Numbered from the stretch's first letter, positions 44,412-53,862 are shown. The stretch is DNA of 64,000 nt from Neisseria bergeri (GCA_003044455.1 POWY01000002.1:1-64000); one strand, 5' to 3'. The notes: a model not told the origin generated them from the sequence alone. Translations and numbers: made by a program.

Positions 44412-45359
44412 ATGGAATTTTTCATTATCTTGTTGGTAGCCGTTGCCGTTTTCGGCTTCAAATCCTTTGTTGTCATCCCACAGCAGGAAGTCCACGTTGT
44501 CGAAAGGCTCGGGCGTTTCCATCGCGCCCTGACAGCCGGTTTGAATATTTTGATTCCCTTTATCGACCGCGTCGCCTACCGCCATTCGCTGAAAGAAATT
44601 CCCTTGGATGTCCCCAGCCAAGTCTGCATCACACGCGACAATACGCAGCTGACTGTTGACGGTATCATCTATTTTCAAGTAACCGATCCCAAACTTGCCT
44701 CATACGGTTCGAGCAACTACATCATGGCAATTACCCAGCTTGCCCAAACGACGCTGCGCTCCGTTATCGGGCGTATGGAGTTGGACAAAACGTTTGAAGA
44801 ACGCGACGAAATCAACAGCACCGTCGTTTCCGCCCTCGATGAAGCCGCCGGAGCCTGGGGCGTGAAAGTGTTGCGTTATGAGATTAAAGACTTGGTGCCG
44901 CCGCAAGAGATTTTGCGCGCGATGCAGGCGCAAATTACTGCCGAACGCGAAAAACGCGCCCGTATCGCCGAATCCGAAGGCCGTAAAATCGAACAAATCA
45001 ACCTTGCCAGTGGTCAGCGCGAAGCCGAAATCCAACAATCCGAAGGCGAGGCACAGGCTGCGGTCAATGCGTCAAATGCCGAGAAAATCGCCCGCATCAA
45101 CCGTGCCAAAGGTGAAGCGGAATCCTTGCGCCTTGTTGCCGAAGCCAATGCCGAAGCCATCCGCCAAATTGCCGCCGCCCTTCAAACCCAAGGCGGCGCG
45201 GATGCGGTCAACCTGAAGATTGCGGAACAATACGTCGCCGCGTTCAACAATCTTGCCAAAGAAAGCAATACGCTGATTATGCCCGCCAATGTTGCCGACA
45301 TTGGTAGTCTGATTTCGGCTGGGATGAAAATCCTCGACAAGGGTAAAACTTCCCAATAA
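44412..45359 (+). CDS. qmcA: SPFH/stomatin-like protein
   Basis: 315 residues. N-terminal membrane helix (FIILLVAVAVFGFKSFVVIP), the SPFH domain (QQEVHVVERLGRFHRALTAG, LSLKEIPLDVP-type core), then a Glu/Ala/Lys-rich coiled coil (GRKIEQINLASGQREAEIQQ) and a short tail. It should assemble into large rings at the membrane with the NfeD partner upstream, 14 bases away. Complete. Confidence 0.88.
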   Translation: MEFFIILLVAVAVFGFKSFVVIPQQEVHVVERLGRFHRALTAGLNILIPFIDRVAYRHSLKEIPLDVPSQVCITRDNTQLTVDGIIYFQVTDPKLASYGSSNYIMAITQLAQTTLRSVIGRMELDKTFEERDEINSTVVSALDEAAGAWGVKVLRYEIKDLVPPQEILRAMQAQITAEREKRARIAESEGRKIEQINLASGQREAEIQQSEGEAQAAVNASNAEKIARINRAKGEAESLRLVAEANAEAIRQIAAALQTQGGADAVNLKIAEQYVAAFNNLAKESNTLIMPANVADIGSLISAGMKILDKGKTSQ

Positions 45360-45380
45360 ATATCCCAATCAGTAGATATG

Positions 45381-45426
45381 AAAAATGCCGTCTGAATCTT
45401 ACGGGAAAGGTTCAGACGGCATTTTT
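45381..45426. terminator. Inverted DUS terminator
   Basis: AAAAATGCCGTCTGAA pairs with TTCAGACGGCATTTTT, 14-base loop. Confidence 0.88.
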
Positions 45427-45563
45427 ATCTAAATCCAAAATCTCAAAAATATGTTTATCCCCATACCCTTATTTGATAACGGACGCGGACTGCAGGTATC
45501 CATACTGCATTTTCGGATAAAAACAAAACATCCCCTTCGGAAACTTTATACTTCGTCAATGCC

Positions 45564-46634
45564 TTATCTGTTCAGATAAAAATTGCCGGCAAAATATTTC
45601 TGCACGCCCTCGCGCAGCAATACCAAGGTTACGGCAGCCAAAGGCAATCCTGCCAACATTCCGACAAAGCCCATCAGTTGTCCGAATGCCATCAGGGAAA
45701 AGATAACCCAAAACGGCGACAGGCCGATACGGTCTCCCACGATTTTCGGCGTAATGAAAAAACTTTCGAGAAACTGGCCGACTGCAAAAACCGCCCAGAC
45801 AGCCAAGATGCCGTTCCACGAAGCAAATTGGAGCAAGGCGGCAACAGTGGCAAGCAGCAATCCCGTAAACGCCCCGAGATAAGGGACAAATACCAAAATA
45901 CCGGCCACCATACCGATGGCAAATCCCGAATCCAGCCCGACCAGCATCAATCCCAAACCGTAAACCAAGCCCATAATCAGCATCACCAGAAGCTGACCGC
46001 GTAAGAATTCGCCCAATACCTCGTTCAAATTGCCTGTAATACGGGTATAAGTATCGGCAAAACGCCTCGGAACCAGTTTGGCGATGCCGCACGACCACCG
46101 CTGCCAATCCAGCAGGAAATAATAAAGCAGCAGGGGAAGCAGCAGCAGGTTGCCGATACTGCTGACAATATTGCCGCCCTGCCTCATCAAAACGGGAAAC
46201 CACGCCTTAAGCGCGTTGCTCAACTCGCCCGTATGCGCCTGAAGCCATGCGATAACGGATGCCTGATCGATTTCCACATATCCGCCTATGGTATTTTTCA
46301 ACCACGGCAGCAGCGTGTTTTGCATAAAACCTGCAAGTTGTGGCAAACGGGATGCCATGCTGTTGAACTGTCCGACCAACATAGGGACAATAATCAAAAG
46401 CAGCGCGGCAAGCAGCAGCAAGGCAAAAATCATTACAGTCATTGAAGCGGCGGCACGATTGAAACCTTTTTTCTGCAACCATTCAACCAAAGGATCCAAC
46501 ACATACGCCAACACCGCCGCGACGGCGAAAGGGGTCAGCATATCGCCGAGCGCGAAAACCAGCCAAACCAAGACGGCAAACGCCGCACCGGCACCCATCC
46601 ACGGCCTGATGCCCCGTCCTTTCCTCCGATACAT
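45564..46634 (-). CDS. AI-2E family (PerM-type) membrane permease
   Basis: 356 residues from ATG 46634 (GGAAGGG site); an in-frame GTG at 46643 is less likely. About eight TM segments (AAFAVLVWLVFALGDML, MIFALLLLAALLLIIVPMLV, LLVMLIMGLVYGLGLMLVGL, FIPYLGAFTGLLLATVAALL-type) with the family motif VPYLGAFTG and the long periplasmic loop between TM3 and TM4. Some members export autoinducer-2 or act in Na+/H+ exchange; this one has no assigned substrate. Confidence 0.88.
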   Translation of the reverse strand: MYRRKGRGIRPWMGAGAAFAVLVWLVFALGDMLTPFAVAAVLAYVLDPLVEWLQKKGFNRAAASMTVMIFALLLLAALLLIIVPMLVGQFNSMASRLPQLAGFMQNTLLPWLKNTIGGYVEIDQASVIAWLQAHTGELSNALKAWFPVLMRQGGNIVSSIGNLLLLPLLLYYFLLDWQRWSCGIAKLVPRRFADTYTRITGNLNEVLGEFLRGQLLVMLIMGLVYGLGLMLVGLDSGFAIGMVAGILVFVPYLGAFTGLLLATVAALLQFASWNGILAVWAVFAVGQFLESFFITPKIVGDRIGLSPFWVIFSLMAFGQLMGFVGMLAGLPLAAVTLVLLREGVQKYFAGNFYLNR

Positions 46635-46756
46635 AAAATCCACCCTTCCGAAAATAATATTGCTCGCCAGTATAGCAGAACCGCCGCTCCGTCAAAAAAG
46701 CCCCCGCCTTCCCGATAGCCTGTTATCGCGGTTTAGGCTAAAATACCGCACATCCG

Positions 46757-46793
46757 ATGCCGTCTGAAAGGCAAACCCGCCTTCAGACGGCAT
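46757..46793. repeat. Inverted DUS pair between divergent genes
   Basis: ATGCCGTCTGAAAG and CTTCAGACGGCAT around a 10-base loop, in the divergent promoter region of perM and the lipB operon. Confidence 0.75.
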
Positions 46794-46818
46794 ACCGTAC
46801 ACGATAAGGCAGCACATT

Positions 46819-47094
46819 ATGACCGAACAAAAAAACAAAACATCCCTCATCGAATTTCCCTGCACCTTCCCATTAAAAGTAATGGGCGCGGTGCATCCCG
46901 AGTTCGAGCAGGCGGTATTGGACACCGTCCGCCTTCACGCCCCTGACACGCAGGCGCACCACATCACCACGCGGCCGAGCAGCAAAGGTAACTATACCGG
47001 CGCCACCGTACAAGTAAAGGTTGAAAACCAAGAACAACTTGACAATATCTACCGCGCGCTGACTTCGCACAAACTGGTCAAAGTGGTACTTTGA
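46819..47094 (+). CDS. ybeD: DUF493 (YbeD-like) protein
   Basis: 91 residues: [20 protein letters not shown], then [20 protein letters not shown], the ACT-like fold of the YbeD family. It sits directly before lipB, as in E. coli (ybeD-lipB-lipA), but the role in lipoate metabolism is unproven. 1 base separates it from lipB. Confidence 0.92.
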   Translation: MTEQKNKTSLIEFPCTFPLKVMGAVHPEFEQAVLDTVRLHAPDTQAHHITTRPSSKGNYTGATVQVKVENQEQLDNIYRALTSHKLVKVVL

Positions 47095-47095
47095 T

Positions 47096-47719
47096 ATGAA
47101 AATCATACATAAAGGTTTGGTTGAATATCTGCCGACTTTTGAGGCAATGAAAACTTTCAACGCCAACCGTACCGCCTCTACCGAAGATGAATTGTGGGTG
47201 ATAGAACATCCGCCCGTGTTCACTCAGGGACTGGCCGGCAAACCCGAACATCTGCTGATTAGGGACGACATCCCCGTTATCCAGATTGACCGGGGCGGAC
47301 AGATTACCTATCACGGGCCCGGGCAATTGGTCGTTTATACGATGATTGATTTCAAACGGCGCAAAACCAGTGTTAGAAACATCGTCTCCGCGCTTGAAAA
47401 CAGCATCATCGCCACATTGGCGGAATACGGCATCGAAGCGGCAGCTGATCCGAAACGCCCCGGCGTTTATGTCGGAGAACGCAAAATCGCCTCACTGGGG
47501 CTGCGTATCAAAGGAGGTTCCGTCTATCACGGCCTTGCGCTCAACGTCAATATGGATTTAAGCCCGTTTACCCATATCAACCCCTGCGGTTATGCCGGTA
47601 TGGAAATGACGCAAATCGCGGATTTTGTCCACCCCTGCCCCACGCTGGACGAAGTCGCCGCCAAGCTGACCACACATCTTAAAACACAACTCACACCGAA
47701 AGCAGATAACAATGAGTGA
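47096..47719 (+). CDS. lipB: Octanoyltransferase LipB
   Basis: Transfers octanoate from acyl-carrier protein to lipoyl domains. 207 residues with [15 protein letters not shown], the [15 protein letters not shown] motif, the catalytic Lys region [12 protein letters not shown] and the acyl-binding Cys in [15 protein letters not shown]. The stop overlaps the lipA start by 8 bases (coupled). Confidence 0.96.
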   Translation: MKIIHKGLVEYLPTFEAMKTFNANRTASTEDELWVIEHPPVFTQGLAGKPEHLLIRDDIPVIQIDRGGQITYHGPGQLVVYTMIDFKRRKTSVRNIVSALENSIIATLAEYGIEAAADPKRPGVYVGERKIASLGLRIKGGSVYHGLALNVNMDLSPFTHINPCGYAGMEMTQIADFVHPCPTLDEVAAKLTTHLKTQLTPKADNNE

Positions 47720-48695
47720 AATCAAAACCGACGATCCCAAACGCGGCATCAAACTCAAAGGCGCGGACAAAACCGCCCGCATCCCCATCAAAGTCGTCCC
47801 CCTTCAGGAAAAACTGAAAAAGCCCGAATGGATACGCGCCAAACTCCCATCACGCAAATTCTTTGAAATCAAAGACATTTTGCGCGAACAAAAAATGCAC
47901 ACCGTTTGCGAGGAAGCCTCCTGCCCCAACATCGGCGAATGCTTCAGCAAAGGCACGGCGACCTTCATGATTATGGGCGACATCTGCACCCGCCGCTGCC
48001 CGTTCTGCGACGTGGGACACGGCCGTCCGAATATGCTCGACCCCGACGAACCGAAAAACCTTGCAGAATCCGTCAAAGCCATGAACCTGCGTTACGTCGT
48101 CATCACCTCGGTTGACCGCGACGACCTGCGTGACGGCGGCGCACAACACTTCGCCGACTGCATCAAAGCCATCCGCGAAACCAGCCCGAACACCAAAATC
48201 GAAATCCTCGTCCCCGACTTCCGCGGCCGCTTGGACATCGCACTCAAAATCCTTGCCGAAACCCCGCCCGACGTGATGAACCACAACTTGGAAACCCATC
48301 CGAGCCTGTACAAAAAAGCCCGTCCCGGTGCCAATTATCAACATTCTTTAGACTTATTAAAACGTTATAAAGAAATGATGCCGCATATCCCGACCAAATC
48401 CGGCATTATGGTCGGCTTGGGCGAAACAGACGAAGACGTACGCGAAATTATGCGCGATATGCGGGCGCACAATATCGAAATGATTACCATAGGCCAATAT
48501 CTGCAACCTTCAGACGGCCACTTGCCTGTCTTGCGCTACGTTACACCCGAACAATTCAAAATATTTGAAAAAGAAGCATACGAACTGGGCTTTACCAATG
48601 CCGCCATCGGCGCGATGGTCCGTTCCAGCTACCACGCCGACGAACAGGCTGCCGAAGCCTTACGCGAAAGCCACGGCGGTTGCGGGCATCATTAA
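47712..48695 (+). CDS. lipA: Lipoyl synthase LipA
   Basis: A radical-SAM enzyme that inserts two sulfurs into octanoyl chains. 327 residues. Auxiliary cluster motif [12 protein letters not shown] (about residues 74-85) and the radical-SAM motif [10 protein letters not shown] are visible, as is the C-terminal Arg-Ser-Ser-Tyr ([13 protein letters not shown]) that supplies the unusual Ser ligand. The last codons encode SHGGCGHH and stop at 48695. The same 3' end, slightly altered, is repeated at 56539-56638. Confidence 0.97.
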   Translation: MSEIKTDDPKRGIKLKGADKTARIPIKVVPLQEKLKKPEWIRAKLPSRKFFEIKDILREQKMHTVCEEASCPNIGECFSKGTATFMIMGDICTRRCPFCDVGHGRPNMLDPDEPKNLAESVKAMNLRYVVITSVDRDDLRDGGAQHFADCIKAIRETSPNTKIEILVPDFRGRLDIALKILAETPPDVMNHNLETHPSLYKKARPGANYQHSLDLLKRYKEMMPHIPTKSGIMVGLGETDEDVREIMRDMRAHNIEMITIGQYLQPSDGHLPVLRYVTPEQFKIFEKEAYELGFTNAAIGAMVRSSYHADEQAAEALRESHGGCGHH

Positions 48696-48764
48696 ACCCG
48701 GAACACCGTTCCGAAGTAAAAAATAATTTCCTACGCTGCTGTCTGCCGCCTTGTTTGATGTAAA
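48664..48764 (+). repeat. Left copy of the ~100 bp direct repeat (lipA 3' end)
   Basis: It runs from the last codons of lipA to the base before the transposon left end. It matches 56539-56638 with about six differences including one indel (for example CCCGGAACACCG versus CTCGGACACCA). Confidence 0.92.
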
Positions 48765-48830
48765 TGTGAATTCTGACGCTATTTGAGACTGAACTACGCT
48801 ATTTGCGACTTTATAACGCTAAGTTCGACT
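48765..48830. repeat. Left end with three TnsB-type sites
   Basis: TGTGAATTCTG is followed by ACGCTATTTGAGACT (48776-48790), ACGCTATTTGCGACT (48796-48810) and ACGCTAAGTTCGACT (48816-48830), exactly 20 bases apart. Tn7-like ends carry such repeated TnsB sites. The first two are nearly identical. Confidence 0.85.
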
Positions 48831-48838
48831 GGGCAAAT

Positions 48839-50533
48839 ATGGATCAACAACCAGTTATTGAAATTGCCGAATTCCCACATGATAATAAATTGTGGCGAAT
48901 TGATGGGTTAGGGAAGATTTTTTCCCAATTAAAAAATAACAATAACCTGTTTATTGAAGTCTATTTACGCCCAGTTAACTTTCACGATAATTCTGTATAT
49001 AACTTTGCTAGATTTGATAGTTCTGGTAGAGAAATTCCAGAATATAATCAATTGAAAAAGATTCCTGTTAATATAGGCTTGCTTCCTATTTTAAGAGTGG
49101 GATCTCTTTGGATAAAAGGAAAACTCCAAAATAATAATACAGTTACAGATATAGTTACTCTTAAAAATATTGAAATAAATGCAAATACAGTAGAAATAAT
49201 TAATAGCAATTACAAAATAAAATATTTAGATTCAAGCGGAAGAGAACAAGAATGCAAATTATTGTTGCAGAAAAATTTCGCAACTGATGCAAAAGTACCT
49301 TTTTCTTGCTTCAGAATTCAAAATGAAAATTACAAAAATGGAATAATTATTCCAGTAATAGAAATTATCCGTTTTTACTATGCCTGTTCAACTAGACTAG
49401 CTCATATGCGATAGATAATGAAACAGACGAGGTAGTCATTAAATTACCACAGCAATATACAGATCAAGAGGCCTTTATTTTAGCAAGAATATTGACTTCA
49501 AATATTGCTTTATCTGGACTCTTTCAGATTAAAAATTCCCTAATAAAAATAGGAGTTACCGAACAACCAACTACATTATTATCTACCAATTTCCCATTTA
49601 TCAATCCAACCAATTTAATGGTTCGCGGTATTAAAATTGTTGATAGATTCTTAGTTACGGAGATTTGTTCTTGTTCGGCTCCTTTTCCTGATATTTCTGT
49701 TGATAGGAATAATGACAATCGAAAGGGAGATAAAAAAAACAGATATACCTGATGATAAAAAGAAAGAATATCGAAGAGGGGGACAAACTCCCAGTCTCAA
49801 GGGAAATTCCACTATTCAAAATCAATATGAATCAGTCAATTGCGTATCAACATTACAATTTAACTTAAACATAAATTGCTTTTCAGATTTGATCGATAAA
49901 AAGATTGAAAAACCCCAAAAGCCCTTTAATGAATACAAAGCACAGAAACTTGCCATAAATGAAAAAATTAATGTAACCGGCTTAGGAGTGGATTTAGGTA
50001 CATGGAGCCAAACTACAATTATGCCTGCGTCCATTAGCACTTTTAATACCCAATCCGAAAAACAAAATAGGGATGCCTTAGCTGCAACTTTTGAAAATTC
50101 AGATTTAGCGATTAAATATTTGAATGAACATTATGCCGACATTCAGGCTGCTATCCATCTATTTAATAACGAGAACTGTGATTTTGTTCCTTTTATGGCC
50201 CCAAGAAATAAAGCTCAATGGTCTTATTTGGATTCCAAAAGTAAGACAAGACGTAAAGTCTTATTTGGTAAAATTGAATATTGCGGAAAAACATTTTGGC
50301 TAATTGAAATTCAAGCGCGAGATAATGAACATTTTATTACCGCTATTCTTCATTTAGATACGAATAATGAAATAGATTATTTTGCTAATTTATTGCATGA
50401 ATTGGCGAAGAATAAAGGTATTTGGGGTAAACTTGTAGGCATACAAAATATGAAAACTTTTAAGCATACGCATACAGATATTAAAAGTTATGCAGAGAAG
50501 ATTTATACTAAAATTATTAACTCTAACAAGTAA
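48839..50533 (+). pseudogene. Candidate TnsE-like transposition protein, two frameshifts
   Basis: Three frames join into one ~562-residue protein (Tn7 TnsE is 538). Frame 1 runs from ATG 48839 to a break at 49391-49400, where ACTAG is duplicated; frame 2 continues YAIDNETDEVVIKLPQQY to 49731-49739, where an A8 run has one A too many; frame 3 continues TDIPDDKKKEYRRGGQ to 50533. The pattern of short motifs (IPVIEIIRFYYA, LMVRGIKIVDRFLVTEI, KTFWLIEIQARDNEHF and the ending HTDIKSYAEKIYTKI) fits the TnsE layout weakly but consistently. The position at the far end of a TnsABC element supports the idea. Identity is an inference; TnsE family would be novel here. Confidence 0.5.
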
Positions 50534-50542
50534 GGATTTCCA

Positions 50543-50771
50543 ATGATAGATAGTAAAATTCAAGACCAATGAACCAAAAGGCGAACATTTGATAGCAACG
50601 GATTCTTGGAAACAAGATATCTTAAATGTGATTACCACACAATACGGTAAAAATAGGATTTTGCAAAAAGATACACCGCATTATCGTTTGATTGGCTTGC
50701 CGTTTCTTACTGATAAAGAGAAAAATCCTAAACAATATGATAAGTTTGACCAGTTATTTCCATTGAGTTGA
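50543..50771 (+). pseudogene. Small transposon gene, frameshifted
   Basis: ATG 50543 (AAGGATTTCC site) stops after nine codons. Removing one A from AAAA at about 50555 gives MIDSKFKTNEPKGEHLIATD followed by SWKQDILNVITTQYGKNRIL and an end DQLFPLS, about 75 residues. It is nine bases downstream of the TnsE-like gene, so it may be a partner. Function unknown. Confidence 0.5.
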
Positions 50772-50830
50772 TTTACCTGACAATTAGCATAATTTCAGGC
50801 TGCCTGAACAAGTAACAGGCAGCCTGAAAA

Positions 50831-51298
50831 TCATAATTTGAAAAACAATCGCAATGGTTCATCAATCAATGCTTGAAAACCCATTTTTTCGTAAAACAAT
50901 TTAGCTGATTCATCTTTTGCTTCTACCATCACAGCAAACGCAGCAATATCAGAACGGCTCACGCGCTGAATTGCATCAACCAACAATACTCGCCCTAATC
51001 CTTGTCCTGTACATCGTTCATCAACTGCTAATCGTCCCAACAATACACACGGAATAAGCGGATATTTCGGCAATTTTTTGGCTTCGCTTTCAGGCAACAA
51101 GTCAAGGCAAATACCTGTCGCTGCCAACGTGTAAAAGCCAACTATCTCGCCTTGTTCATTTTCCGCCACAAAACACGAACTCAATTTACGTTTTACATCT
51201 TGGCTAACGGTTTTCTGAAAGTAGTGATTAAGCGGTTCTGACGTGCAATGAAAAGTTTTGCGATTGATGGATTTATCAAATGCTTTAATTTTAATCAT
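50831..51298 (-). CDS. GNAT acetyltransferase toxin (TacT/AtaT-like)
   Basis: 155 residues. The GNAT acetyl-CoA loop is visible as VDERCTGQGLGRVLLVDAI (Q/RxxGxG/A type) with flanking strands (GEIVGFYTLAATGICLDL). Members of this group, always beside a DUF1778 antitoxin, acetylate the amino group of charged tRNAs and stop translation. The stop of the antitoxin gene overlaps its start by four bases (ATGA). Complete. Confidence 0.88.
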   Translation of the reverse strand: MIKIKAFDKSINRKTFHCTSEPLNHYFQKTVSQDVKRKLSSCFVAENEQGEIVGFYTLAATGICLDLLPESEAKKLPKYPLIPCVLLGRLAVDERCTGQGLGRVLLVDAIQRVSRSDIAAFAVMVEAKDESAKLFYEKMGFQALIDEPLRLFFKL

Positions 51299-51567
51299 GA
51301 CTGAACCATTTTTTCGTGCAGTTTCATTGCTTCTTGCATGGCTACGGTAGGTTGGTTAGACGATCGCATTATTTCTACAAAACGCTGTTGGTCTGCCATA
51401 GATAATTTAACCATTTGATTTTCTCCAATGGTTTGTTTGGCTGCTTCTGATAGTGCTTTAATCATAAAATCGGTTAGTGTTCTTCCCTCCAAATTAGCAG
51501 CTTGTTTAATCATTTGCTGAATTTCAATAGGAATACGCGCTTCAATTCGGGCATAAGTCGTGGACAT
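51295..51567 (-). CDS. DUF1778 antitoxin (TacA-like)
   Basis: 90 residues from ATG 51567 (MSTTYARIEAR). Ribbon-helix-helix N-terminus (ARIEARIPIEIQQMIKQAAN, TLTDFMIKALSEAA) binds DNA; the C-terminal helix (FVEIMRSSNQPTVAMQEAM) neutralises the GNAT toxin. It probably represses its own promoter upstream at 51570-51600. Confidence 0.9.
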   Translation of the reverse strand: MSTTYARIEARIPIEIQQMIKQAANLEGRTLTDFMIKALSEAAKQTIGENQMVKLSMADQQRFVEIMRSSNQPTVAMQEAMKLHEKMVQS

Positions 51568-51635
51568 TTTCCTCATCCTTTTACTGATTAAGAAAATTCT
51601 ATTTTACGGCAAATTGCCACATTTTGTGAAATGTT

Positions 51636-51938
51636 TTATTGTGAATTTGAAGACATATACAACTCTTTATGCACATTCCGATTCATTTGCGACACCATTT
51701 CCCGAAAGCTATCAGGACAATTCCAAAAATCTCTCAGTAAATGGTTGTAGCGAACTGCTTTATCCTGCCATGCCTGAATTAGGTTGTTGGAATAATCTTG
51801 CAGCAACCATAAGCAAGCGTGAATGGTGCTGTGTCGCTCAGCTAGGCTACGGCTTTCCCAAAGTAGCAAAACATCAGGAAACAATAGAGCGTAACAAAGA
51901 AGCGGCAGTCGAAAGGCTGCCGTTTTTTGCACAAACAA
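51636..51938 (-). CDS. Hypothetical helical protein
   Basis: The last ~75 residues (SLAERHSTIHACLWLLQDYS, NLIQAWQDKAVRYNHLLRDF, DSFREMVSQMNRNVHKELYM) have strong coding and helical character. The start is unclear; the first 25 residues overlap a plus-strand terminator hairpin and may not be translated. It resembles nothing I can name. It may be a C-terminal fragment of a larger protein. Confidence 0.4.
   Translation of the reverse strand: MFVQKTAAFRLPLLCYALLFPDVLLLWESRSLAERHSTIHACLWLLQDYSNNLIQAWQDKAVRYNHLLRDFWNCPDSFREMVSQMNRNVHKELYMSSNSQ
51902..51928 (+). terminator. Terminator, first copy of a repeated hairpin
   Basis: CGGCAG TCGAAAGG CTGCCG followed by six T. The same 20-base hairpin recurs at 52602-52629. 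Confidence 0.75.
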
Positions 51939-52073
51939 ACCGGTTAGGCTAAACTAGGTTGATTTTCCTTCTTTTTCACATAATATGCACAAATTAACAA
52001 CCGATTTGACTAGCATTCCATCTGTCATTTTAGTGAATAAGAAGAATAGAGTATTCGTATGGAAAGTATGTAT

Positions 52074-52294
52074 ATGGACAAACAATCTCAAAACCCGAAC
52101 GTCAGAATTATTTAAAAGATTTAGATCGTGAGTATCAACAAGAGCTTACCAAGCTGATGAAGGCAAAGGCCAAATGTATTGAAAGTAGGGCTAAGTTGCA
52201 GAGGAATAAAAGAAATAGTATATTTGGAATAATTTTTGCTGCGATCTATGTCTTCCTTATTCTTAATATGCTTCCTGCAATTATGAATAAATGA
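52074..52294 (+). pseudogene. Small coiled-coil membrane protein, frameshifted
   Basis: ATG 52074 (GGAAAG site) starts MDKQSQ; the remainder (KPERQNYLKDLDREYQQELT, KLMKAKAKCIESRAKLQRNK, IFGIIFAAIYVFLILNML) is in the next frame and is restored by adding one A at the AAAA run near 52090. About 73 residues: a charged coiled coil then one C-terminal TM helix. It pairs with the next gene, which has the same build. Confidence 0.55.
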
Positions 52295-52302
52295 GGTTGT
52301 AT

Positions 52303-52482
52303 ATGAACAATAAAGAACAGTACAAGAGAAGCAAAATAGAGTCATTGAAGGCTCAAAGAATGCACTATGAGGAACGGGAAAAGTCATATCGGCTTTACTG
52401 GAATTTTAATCGCGGTTTTTTAATTTTTATTTTTGTATTTTTCACATTACTGCCTTTTATTGCTGTTTTTATTAAAAGATAG
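52303..52482 (+). CDS. Small coiled-coil membrane protein
   Basis: 59 residues: a charged helix (NNKEQYKRSKIESLKAQRMH, YEEREKSYRLYW) followed by one TM helix (FLIFIFVFFTLLPFIAVFI) and a short basic end. It starts nine bases after the previous gene with an AGG site. Both look like paired tail-anchored membrane proteins of unknown function, perhaps cargo with a defence or lysis role; that is a guess. Confidence 0.55.
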   Translation: MNNKEQYKRSKIESLKAQRMHYEEREKSYRLYWNFNRGFLIFIFVFFTLLPFIAVFIKR

Positions 52483-52601
52483 TAATAAGCTTTCAGGTTT
52501 CTTTTTTGTCGCCATGTTTTTCGTCTTCCGATGCTTCAATCCTTCAGCAGCAGTCGCACACTACATTGCAATATACGAAGACTAATGTAGAAAGGTCAGA
52601 A

Positions 52602-52629
52602 AACGGCAGTCGAAAGGCTGCCGTTTTTT
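52602..52629 (+). terminator. Terminator, second copy of the repeated hairpin
   Basis: CGGCAG TCGAAAGG CTGCCG with T6, same as at 51902. Confidence 0.75.
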
Positions 52630-52640
52630 GTCGGCCCTGT

Positions 52641-52700
52641 GCTGTAAAGCTCCGTCCTTTAGGGCGGAATCCCCCGCCTAAAGGCGGGGGAGGATGTCAA
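52641..52700 (+). mobile_element. IS200/IS605-like right end / omega-RNA-like hairpin pair
   Basis: Two hairpins, CCGTCCTTTAGGGCGG (about 52652-52667) and CCCCCGCCTAAAGGCGGGGG (52671-52690), are followed by AGGATGTCAA. This arrangement matches the ends of many IS200/IS605 elements and the 3' scaffold of TnpB guide RNAs. No tnpA or tnpB gene remains. It lies next to the autotransporter fragment. Confidence 0.55.
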
Positions 52701-52739
52701 ATCAAATACTATCGAATGATCAAAGATGTGTTTGCCGCA

Positions 52740-52937
52740 TCAAAACCACTGATAACCGTAAGTTGAGCCGATCATGGCTTCTTTGATGGTGGAACCGGTT
52801 ACATTAAACGAGCCGCTTAATTTGAAAACATGTTTGCCGTTTTCTGAAAGTTTGGAATAACCAACTGCAACCGCTTGCTCTCCTTGATAGCGGTTGACGG
52901 CAACTGCAACGCAACCATCGAATTTCCGGCAATTCAT
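52740..52937 (-). pseudogene. C-terminal anchor of a trimeric autotransporter (YadA-like)
   Basis: Encodes CVAVAVNRYQGEQAVAVGYS then LSENGKHVFKLSGSFNVTG and ends GSTYGYQWF, the four-strand outer-membrane anchor of a trimeric autotransporter with the C-terminal Phe. There is no stalk or head upstream; tnsC sequence begins at 52968. It is a tail fragment from an adhesin. Confidence 0.65.
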
Positions 52938-52967
52938 CAGGATAAGGTTTTGGATGAGCGGGTAGAA

Positions 52968-53862
52968 TCATCTGAGTTTATCCAATTGACGTTTACGTTG
53001 GCTTGGGCTAATCCAGTTGATTGAATTTAAGATTGTTTCGTTAATACATTCAGTTTGTTGTTGAATAGCGGCTACAGCAGCTTGTGTCAGCAAACGAGAA
53101 AGCTCTCCAATATATCCTTCACTCATGGCATATAACTTTGTAGCCAACGAAATTTCATGTAAATCCGACGGCTGACTAAGCGGCAGCATCCGTTCAAAGC
53201 TCATCAATAAACGCATAAAATCCTTATTTAATTCCCAACGAGGAAGCACCGCAGGTTCAAAACGGTTGGTCAACTGTGCATCAGTTTGAATGGCTCGATA
53301 TGCGTCTTTAATACCTACACCTACAATCGGAATTTGTAATTCATTTCCCATGTATTTAATCACATTCAAAAAGGCTTTTTGCTTATTCAAGCTGCCTGAC
53401 AGAATGTGATGAATTTCATCAATAATCAGCATTTTCGTATTGATATATTTGAGTAAATGCAGCACTTGCGCTAATTTTTTATCAGTTCTGTCGTGGGCTT
53501 TGTAGGGCGCAAACAGCAAATCCAAAATAGCATTGTAAAAACGGCTTTCATCAGGCGTTGGCGGTGCTTGGGATTAGCACAACTGGCGCAATAATGCCGT
53601 TGCCGTTTGGGTTATCGTGTGCAGGGTGTTGGCGCAGAAAATGGGAAACCAACATCGTTTTGCCATTGTTTGTATCGCCAACCAATAGCATATTAGGCAT
53701 ACGGTTCTGTTTGGGGAATACAAGCAAATCTTCCAATTTCGTCAAAATTTGTTGTGCTTGCGGATAGCCTATCCAACGTGAAGAACGTATGTATTCAATA
53801 CGCTCTAATTCATCTAAATTCAGTTGCTCGGCTGCTTTGGGAGAAAGGTGAGGATAATTCAT
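52968..53862 (-). pseudogene. tnsC: TnsC/TniB-like transposition ATPase, one frameshift
   Basis: The N-terminal frame (103 residues to 53551) has Walker A VGDTNNGKTM at residues 61-70; the second frame (53525 down to 52968) has Walker B MLIIDEIHH and sensor sequence VGVGIKDAYRAI. Removing one C near 53571 joins LI to QAPPTPDESRFYNAIL. The whole is about 297 residues, short for Tn7 TnsC (555) and close to TniB. It would regulate target choice for TnsAB. Start ATG 53862 overlaps the tnsB end by four bases. Confidence 0.82.

Noticed and set aside
51560-51952. Plus-strand 130-codon frame across the terminator
   Set aside because: It runs through the hairpin at 51902-51928 and lacks coding character; the minus-strand frame is more protein-like.
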